Part shown: in pieces, positions 26,811 through 35,914 of the stretch
Layout: each line of letters opens with the position of its first letter
Position numbering within the stretch: position 1 is the first letter of the stretch
From: Holdemania massiliensis AP2
GTDB taxonomy: Bacteria; Bacillota_I; Bacilli_A; Erysipelotrichales; Erysipelotrichaceae
NCBI RefSeq assembly: GCF_000327285.1
Contig: NZ_HE998567.1
Location: 1,410,967-1,474,966, forward strand
DNA length: 64,000 nucleotides
Direction: 5' to 3'
Notes under the pieces: generated by a model
Told to the model about the DNA's origin: nothing
Databases searched by the model: none
Seen by the model: the letters and a program-made list of their open reading frames with translations, nothing else
Position numbers and translations under genes: made by a program

Positions 26811-28082
26811 TCAGCGCCGACTCCCGCTTTGAATCGGCCCCTTAAGAAAGCCAATCGGGTGAATTGTCTGATCTTGTTTGGGATTGAAATGGGTCAGTGG
26901 TTTATCCAGCAGCAAGCTGCAGCGCTGGATTTTCTCAAAGCCGAATCGGCGGCGAATTCCATCGACGGTCTTTTCCAGCTGCAGCAATGACTGACGCTGT
27001 TGTTCGTCAACGAACAAATCCAACTGTTCCCCAGTCTGATCTGAACTTAGATCAAACACGCTGATCCCGATACTGCGCAGCGGCAGCGCGTTCTGCCAGG
27101 CTTGACGCAAAAGGATTTGGGCTTCCTGCAGAATTTCTTCCGCCAGCTGCGTCGGTCGGGAACGCTGATGCTGCCGAGTCCAGCGATAGAGATGGATATC
27201 CCGCAGCCCCAGCGCTATGCCTTTGCCTTTTAGACCCTGATCCCTTAGACGCGAAGCCACCGATTCCGCCAACACTCTTAATACCAGCACCGCTTCTTCA
27301 TGGGTATGCAGATCATGAACTGCCGTAACACTGTTGCCGACCGATTTCACTGGAATCGCCTCGCTGCTCAAAGCGACTTCGCTGATATCCTCGCCCAGCG
27401 CAAACCAATGCAGCATTTCCCCCACTTTGCCGAAATGACGGCGCATAAACTGCCGGTCCTGAGCCGCCAGATCACCGATCGTCAGAATTCCCCATGCCTG
27501 CAGCTTTTTCTGGGTTGCGGCTCCGACATAAAATAATTCCCGCACCGATAACGGATAGATTTTTTCCTGAAAATTTGTCCGGTTCACGGTCACAAATCCG
27601 CTGGGCTTCACAAAATCTGAAGCCATCTTGGCAAAAATTTTATTAAACGATAATCCGATCGAGATCGTTAATCCTAGTTCAGTATAGACGCGCTGCTGGA
27701 TCGTCTGCGCGATCTCTTGTGCGGGGCCAAACAGACGCTGCGAATCTGTTAGATCCAGCCAGGCTTCATCCAGTCCATACTCTTCAACCCGATCCGTATA
27801 TTGTCGGTAAATCGCTTTAACCTGATCGGTAATCTGCTGATAGCGATGGTAATCCGGCGGCAGAATAAGCAGCTGGGGACATTTCATCCGTGCTTCATCC
27901 AAAGTTTCACCTGTTTGAATTTTGTATTTCTTGGCATGCAGATTCTTTGCAAGAATGATTCCATGCCGTTCTTCCTGACTGCCGCCGACGGCCATCGGCT
28001 GCTTTTTCAGCTCAGGATTCAGCATTTCTTCGATTTGCGCATAACAATGGTTAATATCACTGTGGACAATCGCCCGTTCCAT
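26811..28082 (-). CDS. Y-family DNA polymerase (DinB/UmuC type)
   Basis: Translesion DNA polymerase of 423 residues. The catalytic N-terminus is HSDINHCYAQIEEM and the second acidic motif is EYGLDEAWLDLTDSQ, giving the metal ligands Asp and Asp-Glu. IGLSFNKIFAKMASDFVKPSG and VGAATQKKLQAWGI (helix-hairpin-helix) follow, then the little-finger domain. It ends with DLFVDEQQRQSLLQLEKTVDGIRRRFG, typical of the clostridial UmuC-like clade. The ATG at 28082 is chosen (AGAGGTGAT 6 bp before). I found no clear LexA box upstream. Confidence 0.88.
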   Translation of the reverse strand: MERAIVHSDINHCYAQIEEMLNPELKKQPMAVGGSQEERHGIILAKNLHAKKYKIQTGETLDEARMKCPQLLILPPDYHRYQQITDQVKAIYRQYTDRVEEYGLDEAWLDLTDSQRLFGPAQEIAQTIQQRVYTELGLTISIGLSFNKIFAKMASDFVKPSGFVTVNRTNFQEKIYPLSVRELFYVGAATQKKLQAWGILTIGDLAAQDRQFMRRHFGKVGEMLHWFALGEDISEVALSSEAIPVKSVGNSVTAVHDLHTHEEAVLVLRVLAESVASRLRDQGLKGKGIALGLRDIHLYRWTRQHQRSRPTQLAEEILQEAQILLRQAWQNALPLRSIGISVFDLSSDQTGEQLDLFVDEQQRQSLLQLEKTVDGIRRRFGFEKIQRCSLLLDKPLTHFNPKQDQTIHPIGFLKGPIQSGSRR

Positions 28083-28200
28083 ATCTATCACCTCTGTCTT
28101 GAATTTTACAAGAATAATATTCAAGTTACGTTCTTGACATTCTTCCTGGTGAATGTTATGTCACGCTTTCCAGTTTCTGGCGATTCGTGAAACAAAAGAA

Positions 28201-28259
28201 AATCCCGGTGAAATGGAAGTCATTTCCGGGATTATCCATCTTGAAAGATGTTTTTATTT
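28201..28259. terminator. Tandem hairpins, probable bidirectional terminators
   Basis: AATCCCGG-AAATG pairs with CATTT-CCGGGATT (28202-28233). CATCTT pairs with AAGATG (28238-28250) and is followed by TTTTT on the plus strand. On the minus strand the first stem ends in TTTTCTTTT. Confidence 0.6.
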
Positions 28260-28430
28260 ATCTTTAGAATTCATTTTCTTTAATTCATACAAAATCATGC
28301 CCGCTAGCACACATAAAGGAACATTACCAGCATTCATTATACTAAGAAGAAAGAGGTCAACGAGCAAATAAGGGTTAGAGCAATGACACGTTGTTTCATT
28401 AACAAGCCGCAACTTTTCAATTTTCACCAT
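28254..28430 (-). CDS. Possible 58-residue small hydrophobic protein
   Basis: An open frame of 58 codons with a hydrophobic centre (PYLLVDLFLLSIMNAGNVPLC) and a lysine-rich end (YELKKMNSKDK), followed at once by a hairpin terminator. Against it: no ribosome site before the ATG. Upstream lies a good promoter and AAAGGGGGA followed by an ATG whose frame stops after five codons; in another frame the same stretch would read like a signal peptide (KKILILFLLAFFLSS). It may therefore be a decayed or frameshifted gene. Confidence 0.25.
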   Translation of the reverse strand: MVKIEKLRLVNETTCHCSNPYLLVDLFLLSIMNAGNVPLCVLAGMILYELKKMNSKDK

Positions 28431-28898
28431 TATTGAAATTCAGCGAGGATAAAAAGAATGCAAGAAGAAATAAGATCAAGATTTTTTAATCATTGGATTA
28501 TCCCCCTTTTGTTTTACAATTGTATTATATCAGTTACTCAACAAAAAGAATGATTTAGAAAGAATGAAACAGAAAACTATGTTTATAACACAAATTTTAA
28601 AATAATCATTCAAATTCGCGCACAAATTCATGAGATGGTCTATAATGTTCATTAGAGTTTTTTAATATCAATTTCCATTATTTCTTAAACACATTAATTC
28701 TTATTGGATTTTTCTCTTTTTTAGTTCTGGAATGAGTATAATGTTAATATAAACACCTAAATTTTTCATTGTGCTTTTTAAGTTATATTTACTTATAAAT
28801 CATGCATATAATTCATCGAATGGCAGAAGCAGAGATGCAGTAATAAAACATTTAAAGGGCTTGGAACAAGGCTTCTCACTTTTTGATACCATTTATAT

Positions 28899-29339
28899 TT
28901 ACTGTTTGATAGCTTTTTTATTTAAGCTAACCTCAATTAAATCCAAGTAGCATTGTTTTAATTGATCATAATAAAAGGAAGATGTTTTAAATAAAGCATG
29001 AACACGATCTAAAATCATTTCTGCTTCATTCAAATTTAAAGTTTCAAAATAATGTATGCATTGTTGATTCAAGTCAGGCAAGACATGGTCTAATGCTGTA
29101 TTTTCCTGAAATGAATATCCCAGACGATGAATTAATTCATGATAAATCACATCATCTCTTATAATTTGCCCGGCTTCCAACCGATGAAGAGTTGATACAG
29201 AACAAATTTGTCCCTGACTTGGATCTTGAATACATTCTTTTTGTGACAAACCCTGGCTCTCGCGTTCGATTTTAATTAAAAGGCCAAGTATTTGCTTATT
29301 GCTATCGCTGACCGGAGTAAATTTTGCTGATTTCATCAT
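28899..29339 (-). CDS. Short XRE-type HTH regulator (Rgg/PlcR-like N-terminal part)
   Basis: A 146-residue protein. Residues about 15-70 look like an XRE helix-turn-helix (GLLIKIERESQGLSQKEC, then ICSVSTLHRLEAG), followed by ~70 residues of alpha-helical sequence (LDRVHALFKTSSFYYDQLKQCYLDLIEV). Rgg/PlcR-type regulators have this order but with a long TPR domain (about 290 residues total), so this is a short or truncated form. GGAGGG stands 5 bp before the ATG. It lies 34 bp downstream of the kinase gene on the same strand. Confidence 0.65.
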   Translation of the reverse strand: MMKSAKFTPVSDSNKQILGLLIKIERESQGLSQKECIQDPSQGQICSVSTLHRLEAGQIIRDDVIYHELIHRLGYSFQENTALDHVLPDLNQQCIHYFETLNLNEAEMILDRVHALFKTSSFYYDQLKQCYLDLIEVSLNKKAIKQ

Positions 29340-29373
29340 TAAATCCCTCCTTATAACCTTATTTTATCATAGA

Positions 29374-31227
29374 TTAGGAAGGAACATTCAGCATCTTTAG
29401 CCGCACCAAAAACACCGTGCCAGCCTTGCTCGTCGCTTCGACTTCAATCGTTCCTCGATGCGCTTCGACAATTTCCCGGGCAATGGCTAAGCCTAAACCG
29501 CTGCCTTGGGAACGATTTCCCGTATAAAAGGCATCAAACAGATGCGGAAGTTCTTCTTGCTGGATTCCCTCACCAGTATCGCAAACCCGAATTTCTGCCT
29601 GATCCTGATTGATTGTGCATTCCAGTCCAATCGTTCCCTGTTCAGGAGTATGAGCGATCGCATTGCGCAGCAAATTATCAAAGACTCGCTGCAGCCGCAG
29701 GTCGTCCGCCCATACCCAAATCGGTTGCGCCGGTACAATCAGGTTCATCTGGATTTGCTTCTGCTGAGCACTGATTTGATGCGCCTCAGCCAAATGGATT
29801 AAAAGTTCATTCAAACATACCTCATCAAAAACAAAAGCCAGTTCATGGTTTTCCAGTTTAACGCTGAGAAATAAATCGTCGCTCAAGCCTTCCAGCATCT
29901 CTAAACGTTGCCGCATCGTCGTAAGATTTCTTCTCTGTGCGTCATCTTTGGCTTCCATCTGCTGCATGCAGCCCTTTAGCACAAAAATCGGTGATCGTAC
30001 ATCATGCAGTACCTGCATGATCATCTGCTGCTTTTGAGCCTGTTCCCGTTGCAGCTGCTGCGTCCGTTCTTCCACCAGATGATCTAGATTGGCATTCAGC
30101 TGTTCCAGCTCTCGATTCAACGACTCGGATTCAACAAACTTCGCTGCAAATTTACGATTGATAACCAAGGCCGCCATCATCATAAAGAAGAGAAAACCGA
30201 ACTGCGGAAGCATGTAGATGATCATCAACTCCCCTGCCTGCATCGCTCCACGCTGATAGATCAAATAGTAAAACACCAAAATACTTTCCCAAAGCGCATA
30301 ACCGCAGAGTAAGGGAAAAGTTCCCGGAAGTTTTCGCTGATCGGAGCGCAGAAACAAAACCAAAATTGGAATCACTGCTAAGATACGAATTAACATTTCT
30401 ATTCCCTGGGGTATCAGATACTGCAAAATCATCAAAATTCCCGTGATCAATGCGATCTTCCGCGGTGTCAGCCAACGCTGTAATCCAGAAGGAATTGCCG
30501 GTTTCAGTAACATCATGATGATTAATAGCTGGCACAATGTTGTCAGCAAAAAGATCGCCGGCATGATTACTGAACAAAAATTATAGCTGAGCGGAAACAG
30601 CGGAAAGGCAGACAGCACCAATACCCGCAACAGGGAAACACAAGAAGCCGCCGCCAGCAACAACAGGTAGCTTTCTTCTTTTTTCTTTTGGAACAATGTC
30701 AATGAGGATAATAACAGCAGTATATAAAAACCGGCATAAAACATCGTGATCCCAAAGGCTATATGCGAAGCAGAACGCGCTGCCTGCTCCCCAGCCAATA
30801 ACATCCCCGGCGGGGAGTAAGGCTGAACTGTGGATACCGCATCGTTTTTCTGCAGTTCGCTGGGGGCTAAAGAAACAGTTATTATTCCTGTACTTTCCGG
30901 CAGCTCAACAAACTGAATCCGCTGATAAGAATCCTGACTAAAGGATTGATAAATACGCTGATCGTTAACCCAGACCTGAACGGGGCCGGCATTATCCAGA
31001 ATCAAGGTCAGCGGCGGGCTTTCTGCAGGAGCCTGCAGTGTGATCAAGCATCGCTGCTGATCCGTACTCATCTCACTGATCAGCCGCATCGGTTGCGTTT
31101 TAATGGACATCGGAATTTCATCCTGATTCATTAAGGCTGCCGTACTGTGATTGATTCGCAGAAAAAGTCCCAGCGGAAGCAGCAGTAAGGTGAAAAATAA
31201 CAGAAGTACCCTAAATCGTTTGAACAT
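29374..31227 (-). CDS. Seven-helix sensor histidine kinase (7TMR-DISM-like)
   Basis: A 617-residue kinase. An N-terminal membrane anchor precedes an extracytoplasmic beta-rich domain (about 30-150, with PLTLILDNAGPVQVWVNDQRIYQ). Seven hydrophobic helices follow (about 155-365), then a coiled coil (LNRELEQLNANLDHLVEERTQQLQ). The HisKA motif is QVLHDVRSPIFVLKG and the ATPase has N box FDNLLRNAIAHTP, VCDTGEGI and GSGLGLAIAREIV. The ectodomain suggests binding of a soluble ligand, possibly a carbohydrate. The regulator is on the opposite strand, 38 bp away start to start. Confidence 0.85.
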   Translation of the reverse strand: MFKRFRVLLLFFTLLLLPLGLFLRINHSTAALMNQDEIPMSIKTQPMRLISEMSTDQQRCLITLQAPAESPPLTLILDNAGPVQVWVNDQRIYQSFSQDSYQRIQFVELPESTGIITVSLAPSELQKNDAVSTVQPYSPPGMLLAGEQAARSASHIAFGITMFYAGFYILLLLSSLTLFQKKKEESYLLLLAAASCVSLLRVLVLSAFPLFPLSYNFCSVIMPAIFLLTTLCQLLIIMMLLKPAIPSGLQRWLTPRKIALITGILMILQYLIPQGIEMLIRILAVIPILVLFLRSDQRKLPGTFPLLCGYALWESILVFYYLIYQRGAMQAGELMIIYMLPQFGFLFFMMMAALVINRKFAAKFVESESLNRELEQLNANLDHLVEERTQQLQREQAQKQQMIMQVLHDVRSPIFVLKGCMQQMEAKDDAQRRNLTTMRQRLEMLEGLSDDLFLSVKLENHELAFVFDEVCLNELLIHLAEAHQISAQQKQIQMNLIVPAQPIWVWADDLRLQRVFDNLLRNAIAHTPEQGTIGLECTINQDQAEIRVCDTGEGIQQEELPHLFDAFYTGNRSQGSGLGLAIAREIVEAHRGTIEVEATSKAGTVFLVRLKMLNVPS

Positions 31228-31265
31228 CCGGCATCGCTCCTTTATAATAAATTCAGGTGATCATT

Positions 31266-31964
31266 ATGGATCGTATATTGCTCGTTGAGGACGATAAAGA
31301 AATCGCCCGCATCATCCGTTATTATCTCAGTCAGGATAATCTATACGAAGTCGTCAGTGCCGCCAGTGCTGAAGAAGCCTTGTTTTTAGCACGGGATGCT
31401 TTCGATATCATTCTGCTGGATGTCGGTCTTCCGGATCAGAGCGGGATTGATCTGTGCGCTCAGCTGCGGCAATGGCATGACTGCCCGATCCTGTTCATCA
31501 GCTGTCTGGATGACAATAACACTATTATATCAGCTTTACAGCAGGGCGGGGATGATTACATCGTTAAGCCGTTTGACAATGCGATTCTGCAGGCTCGGAT
31601 TCAAGCCAACCTGCGCCGCTGGCGAAACGATCGGCAGCAGAAGAAAACGGTCAACGAACTGCATTGCTCATCCTTTACGCTTAATGCTCAGACCCATGTT
31701 CTGACCAAGACGGATGGAACGCAGTATTCATTAGTCCCGATGGAATTCAAGATCCTGGCCTTTTTGATGCAGCATACCGGACATTGTTACAAGGCCAGCG
31801 AGCTCTATAATCACATCTGGGGAAAATCGAGTTATGGCGATCATCGGACGGTAGTTGTCCATATTCACAATCTGCGCAAAAAGATTGAGAAAGATCCTGC
31901 AGATCCTCAGCTTTTGCAAAGCGTGTGGGGAAAGGGGTATTGTTTTACGGACGATAATTCATAG
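31266..31964 (+). CDS. OmpR-family response regulator
   Basis: Receiver with VEDDKE, phospho-acceptor Asp in IILLDVGLPDQSG, FISCLDD and YIVKPFDN, then a winged helix ending VWGKGYCF. Start at ATG 31266 is chosen (CAGGTGATC upstream); a GTG nine bases earlier is possible. It is divergent from the kinase at 29374-31227 and almost certainly its partner. A TATAAT at 31242-31247 would give a very short 5' leader. Confidence 0.85.
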   Translation: MDRILLVEDDKEIARIIRYYLSQDNLYEVVSAASAEEALFLARDAFDIILLDVGLPDQSGIDLCAQLRQWHDCPILFISCLDDNNTIISALQQGGDDYIVKPFDNAILQARIQANLRRWRNDRQQKKTVNELHCSSFTLNAQTHVLTKTDGTQYSLVPMEFKILAFLMQHTGHCYKASELYNHIWGKSSYGDHRTVVVHIHNLRKKIEKDPADPQLLQSVWGKGYCFTDDNS

Positions 31965-32036
31965 AGACTTTGGCGGGTAAACGCATTTCTCAGTCCGATG
32001 GCACAGAAAACAGAAAGAAAGTGAGGAATCAATCCG

Positions 32037-32528
32037 ATGGATAAGTCAGAAAAACTTCAGCAGTGGATGGAATCAGCCATTGAGGATCCGCTGTTATTTC
32101 AACGACGGAAAAGAGTATATACCCATTTGTTAGGTACCGCTCATTTCGCTGCATTGTTAGCGATGAAACGAGGTGTTGACAGCGAGATGGCAGAACTGGC
32201 GGGTCTGCTTCATGATATCTCTGACTATCTCACGGGAGATCATAACGATCATGCGCGCAAAGGTGCTGTTCTTGCCTTGCGGATTCTGAATGAATTAGAG
32301 CTGGGCAGCAATGATCAGCAGGAACAAATTGCCCTGGCCATTCAGCATCACAGTGATAAGGAACAAATCGGGACACCGCTGGATGAGGTATTGAAAGATG
32401 CCGACGTGCTGGATCATGTCTTCAATTATAAAATGGTGATTCGGCGAGAAATTCCGCGCCTGCATGCGTTGGAAAATGAATTGGGATTGACCTTTCCATT
32501 CTGGCAGCAGCTGCAGGAAGGTGAATGA
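32037..32528 (+). CDS. HD-domain phosphohydrolase
   Basis: A 163-residue HD protein. HLLGTAHFAAL, AGLLHDISDYLTGDH and DADVLDHVF give the H...HD...D metal ligands. The size matches small HD nucleotide hydrolases (YfbR/YqeK-like range); the substrate is unknown. GAGGAATC lies before the ATG. It follows the response regulator by 73 bp and may be read with it. Confidence 0.75.
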   Translation: MDKSEKLQQWMESAIEDPLLFQRRKRVYTHLLGTAHFAALLAMKRGVDSEMAELAGLLHDISDYLTGDHNDHARKGAVLALRILNELELGSNDQQEQIALAIQHHSDKEQIGTPLDEVLKDADVLDHVFNYKMVIRREIPRLHALENELGLTFPFWQQLQEGE

Positions 32529-32855
32529 TTGCTCTAAGAAAGCGGTTCTTTAAAAAAGGCATTGGTTTTCACCAACATTCAACTTTATTTATAAAAAAGT
32601 CTGTTTTTTAATCGGTTCAGATTGGGAAGCCGGTTAAAATTACAGACATTTTTTTGACTTTCTTCTCAGCTTTGCAAGGAGATCATTCAAGGAGTCTGAA
32701 AATAACTCATACCGATCCAATATTCCTGACTGCTGTTCAATCACGCTCATTTGTAATTTTCGATTATCCCGTTCTTCCTGCTTCACAGAATAAATTCACT
32801 GTAAAAAGATCACCCCCAGACAAACTGGATATGATCTTTTTGATGTTATACCTAT
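32529..32855. other. Intergenic region between convergent genes
   Basis: AT-rich, no supported gene. A frame from 32654 that runs into the end of the phosphotransferase gene has no ribosome site and looks spurious. The terminator is at 32813-32841. Confidence 0.6.
32813..32841 (-). terminator. Bidirectional terminator after the phosphotransferase gene
   Basis: AAAAAGATCA pairs with TGATCTTTTT, with T runs on both strands. Confidence 0.7.
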
Positions 32856-33911
32856 CTATGCTGCAGAGCAATTCAATAAGGATGAAATGGAAGACGAAGT
32901 AAGATCGGTGAAGATCCGTTCAAGATGTTTTTGAACAGCAGCGGCATCCTTTCGCTCCAGCGCTTTTTCCAACGAATCCTCACGATAAGCAATCCAGGTA
33001 AACCAGAATGCCGAAGTCAGCGAATAAAGAATATCCGCAGCATGCCGCTCACTTTCAGACAGCGGACGAAGGGCACAATAAGCTTGTACAAAACTTTCAA
33101 AGCAAGCCTCTGCGGACGCGTGATCCTGAGCATTGTACTGCCTGCAGATCAACAGACCTTCCGTTATCATATCCGAGACCAGCACCGCTTCACCGGCAAT
33201 GTTATAATCAAAAATAATCAGATCTCCATCAGCTGTGCAGCCGAGATTTCCTAATGACAGATCCCCCTGACAGCCAAAATGCGGCAGGCTATCCCAAAGT
33301 AAATCCAGATCGGCTTCTCTGCGTATTCTTTGACGCCGTATTTTTTGAACGATCTCTTTCCAGGAATCCAGCCGGCCTTCCTGAACCCACATTTCAAAGC
33401 AGGGCAAAGCCGTCACTTCATTATGTCCCATCACATCAAAGATTGTCATTTCTGGTAAATGCAGCTGCAGAGCCTCTGCCGTATTGTGCATTTCGGCCAT
33501 CAGTCGGCCTGCCTTTTTTGCCAAATCCACGCTGATTTGAGAAAAGGGTGAGCCTACATCTTCTTCCAGCGTAATGCAGCAGCCCTCATCCTCAAGACAA
33601 AAGCCTTGTATGGTTTTGGCCTGACGAACAGTACGAATCCCACTTTTCCGCAGAGCTTCACAAAACTGGCAGCGCTGTTCCACCTGCATCGCGGTTACCC
33701 CTTTTTCCTGTGTAACTTTCAAAATGCCTGTTTTTCCTTCAGTCCAGAATAACCGCAGAATTCGCTTCCGGCGCCACAACGATAAATGATCCTCATCGAC
33801 TTTTAAAAGCATTTCTGTTTTCACTGGCAACTCCAGAATAGAAAAGGCTCTCAGCCATACCGCAAGCTTTTCCTCGAGAATTTGATCCAGCTTATTCTCT
33901 GACGGCTTCAC
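32856..33911 (-). CDS. APH/choline-kinase-like phosphotransferase
   Basis: About 351 residues with a kinase-like fold of the APH family. The catalytic loop reads CQGDLSLGNLG and the metal loop IIFDYNIAG. The usual HGD is QGD here, a change seen in some members. EEDVGSPFSQI and RLMAEMHN match the N- to C-lobe hinge. The substrate is not known and there is no reason to call it antibiotic resistance. A GTG at 33911 with GGAGAAG 5 bp before it is used as start; it overlaps the HAD gene end by 20 bp. Longer in-frame starts (to 33962) would overlap more. Confidence 0.7.
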   Translation of the reverse strand: MKPSENKLDQILEEKLAVWLRAFSILELPVKTEMLLKVDEDHLSLWRRKRILRLFWTEGKTGILKVTQEKGVTAMQVEQRCQFCEALRKSGIRTVRQAKTIQGFCLEDEGCCITLEEDVGSPFSQISVDLAKKAGRLMAEMHNTAEALQLHLPEMTIFDVMGHNEVTALPCFEMWVQEGRLDSWKEIVQKIRRQRIRREADLDLLWDSLPHFGCQGDLSLGNLGCTADGDLIIFDYNIAGEAVLVSDMITEGLLICRQYNAQDHASAEACFESFVQAYCALRPLSESERHAADILYSLTSAFWFTWIAYREDSLEKALERKDAAAVQKHLERIFTDLTSSSISSLLNCSAA

Positions 33912-34392
33912 AAACACTTCTCCAGTTCTTCTGCGGATGTCGGCCTTCCTCCGCAATTTCATAAAACGGAATGTCCAAAGATTGAGCCAGTATTCGATCT
34001 CCGGCTGAATCGCCGATCAATATCGCCTGCGTTAAATCCATTTCCGGATATTTTTCCAAGGCTTGCTCAATCATGCCAGGTTTTGGCTTACAACAGCCAC
34101 AACCGGCATCCCGGCGATGCGGACAATAGAAGATATCCAACAGCTGAATACCATTCTCAGCTAAACGATGAATCAAAGAATCAGTGAAATTCTGATATTC
34201 TTCAAGGGTGATATACCCTTCCCCGATGACATATTGATTGGTGATCATGATCAAGGCATAGCCTTGCTTCTGCAGAAACCGCAGACCTTCAACTGCCCCA
34301 GGGATCATCTCTGGTACTGTCTTTCCTGACCACTGTGAATCCGGATAATCCCGATTGATCGTCCCATCCCGATCCAAAAACGCTGTTTTCAT
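33892..34392 (-). CDS. HAD-IIIA phosphatase, GmhB-like
   Basis: A 166-residue HAD phosphatase. FLDRDGTIN is motif I, MITNQYVIGEGY motif II, KPKPGM motif III and ILIGDSAGDRILAQ motif IV. It has the zinc-binding CPHRRDAGCGCC loop typical of D-glycero-D-manno-heptose 1,7-bisphosphate phosphatase and HisB-N. The ATG at 34392 follows AGGAAG by 7 bp. It overlaps the phosphotransferase and follows an MDR dehydrogenase; the three may make or activate a modified sugar, which is only inference. Confidence 0.82.
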   Translation of the reverse strand: MKTAFLDRDGTINRDYPDSQWSGKTVPEMIPGAVEGLRFLQKQGYALIMITNQYVIGEGYITLEEYQNFTDSLIHRLAENGIQLLDIFYCPHRRDAGCGCCKPKPGMIEQALEKYPEMDLTQAILIGDSAGDRILAQSLDIPFYEIAEEGRHPQKNWRSVCEAVRE

Positions 34393-34488
34393 CCAATTCT
34401 TCCTCTTTCGTTTCAATTTTCGCTTTCGCTTTTCCGATCTCTTTAGTTCGTTTTGAGTCCTATTTAAAATCTTAATATAAAGAACTCA

Positions 34489-35517
34489 TCAATCCGCTTC
34501 TTTCCAATCAATCACAACACAATGCCAATCTTCTTTCTTATACATCAAGCCATGATAGGCCTCCATAATCTGACCCGGTTTAATCACATGACTGATCAGT
34601 TTTTCAGCATCAAAAACATCATTTAATATTAATCTTTCGACAGTTTCGAAGTCCCGCAGCACATTTCGCCGCAGACCATCCGTAACCGGGAATGGATTAA
34701 GCTCATTGAACGCCCCTTTGACATTCAGCATTTTCATGTGAATCGCATTGAGCACCGGCGTTATATCGCATGAATAGGAAGCCCGCGGAGATCCTAACAA
34801 AATGACTTGTCCATGTTTCGCTGTGCCCAAGATCGCGTTGACAACGGCAGGTGAAATTCCGCTGGCATCCACACTGATATCACTGCCGCGGCCTTGGGTT
34901 AATTGTTTTACTTTTTCCACCTGTTCCTGTGGTGAACAGCTAAATACTTCTTCCAGTCCTAAAGCCCGCGCTTCCTCACATCTTGAAGCAACCGGATCCA
35001 AAGCCAAAACACGGAAGCCGGACTGCTTCAGCAGCAATGCGGTTAAGATGCCAATCGTTCCCAAGCCATAAACCGCCGCCGTATCCGTCAGTTTGCCATC
35101 GCAAGCGGTGATGACATTCATGGCGATCAATCCCAAAGGGATTAAACAGGCCTGCTTATCGCTTAACCGATTATCGATCTTCATGATTTTATCTCCCTGC
35201 GTAGTTCCCACATGAGAGAAGCGATTGATCGACGCATGCGGACCTGAATAGAAGACGCGGTCCCCGACATTCAGATGGGTTAAACCCTGCCCCTTTGCTA
35301 AAATGGTGCCAATTGCAGAATATCCAGGATAAACTGGATAACTGAAGCCTTGCTTAATTGCATAAACCCGTGATAATTCTGTTCCGGCGCTGATTAAGGA
35401 CATGGATGTTTCGATGATTGCTTCGTTGGCTTTCAATTCCGCGGCATCGAACTGGAATTCCTCACACTGACACTCTGCCTGAGCCTTACCGGTAAGGACG
35501 ATTGATTTTCTCTGCAT
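34489..35517 (-). CDS. MDR-superfamily dehydrogenase without the usual zinc motif
   Basis: A 342-residue medium-chain dehydrogenase. The Rossmann motif is VYGLGTIGILTALLLKQSG. The catalytic-zinc region is altered: SAGTELSRV replaces the usual Cys-containing CGTD-type motif, and PGYSAIGTIL replaces GHE. It matches the SAGTE branch of the family, so zinc-free NAD(P)-dependent chemistry is likely. Start ATG at 35517 follows GGAGGG. An extended -10 lies at 35552-35560. First gene of a run with the HAD and phosphotransferase genes. Confidence 0.8.
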   Translation of the reverse strand: MQRKSIVLTGKAQAECQCEEFQFDAAELKANEAIIETSMSLISAGTELSRVYAIKQGFSYPVYPGYSAIGTILAKGQGLTHLNVGDRVFYSGPHASINRFSHVGTTQGDKIMKIDNRLSDKQACLIPLGLIAMNVITACDGKLTDTAAVYGLGTIGILTALLLKQSGFRVLALDPVASRCEEARALGLEEVFSCSPQEQVEKVKQLTQGRGSDISVDASGISPAVVNAILGTAKHGQVILLGSPRASYSCDITPVLNAIHMKMLNVKGAFNELNPFPVTDGLRRNVLRDFETVERLILNDVFDAEKLISHVIKPGQIMEAYHGLMYKKEDWHCVVIDWKEAD

Positions 35518-35551
35518 TAAAACTCCCTCCATTCTTTCACTTTCTAGAATT

Positions 35552-35560
35552 ATTATACCA
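35552..35560 (-). promoter_or_regulatory. Extended -10 promoter of the MDR gene
   Basis: Minus-strand TGGTATAAT with the ATG 35 bp downstream. No convincing -35. Confidence 0.55.
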
Positions 35561-35914
35561 TAGCCACCTGGGAAACTGGCACAGAATGTCGATGACTGCT
35601 TTTTAGTTATACATTATCCAGAAACCCGATCATTATCGAAAACAAAAAACAAATAAAAATGACTTCTTCCCCTTCTGTCAATGCTCATTTTCTAATTCAC
35701 TCGCTGTCATTTTCCGGAAAACAGCATCGTAGGAATGCTGGCTGTCTTTTTGTTTAACTCCTTCCCTAAACAAGAAAAGCACAGGACTGCCAGCCTCTTT
35801 TAACGAAGCTTGGCAACCCTATGTCTTTTTTATTGGTGTATTTGATTTTGGCTTCAATTTATATCAGAAGATCCATCTCAAGATGTTTTAAGATCTGATT
35901 GTATTTTCAATCTG
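35561..35914. other. Intergenic region with hairpins, no gene
   Basis: Two hairpins stand out: CAGCAT paired with ATGCTG (35722-35742), and TGCCAGC paired with GCTTGGCA (35787-35815), both near T runs. They probably end opuC transcripts coming from the right. No credible frame. Confidence 0.55.

Larger units (their letters stand above)
28083..28898. other. AT-rich intergenic region with one doubtful small ORF
   Basis: About 800 bp without a firm gene. It holds tandem hairpins at 28201-28259, a doubtful 58-codon frame at 28254-28430, and an extended -10 (TGATATAAT, minus strand) at 28524-28532 followed by AAAGGGGGA and an ATG that opens only five codons. From about 28540 to 28890 the sequence is very AT-rich and I see nothing codable. 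Confidence 0.5.

Noticed and set aside
32654..32902. 82-codon plus-strand frame
   Set aside because: No ribosome site, overlaps the end of a convergent, well-supported gene and crosses its terminator.
32856..33911. Aminoglycoside resistance gene
   Set aside because: Only the general fold matches; the neighbours suggest metabolism, and the key HGD motif is changed.
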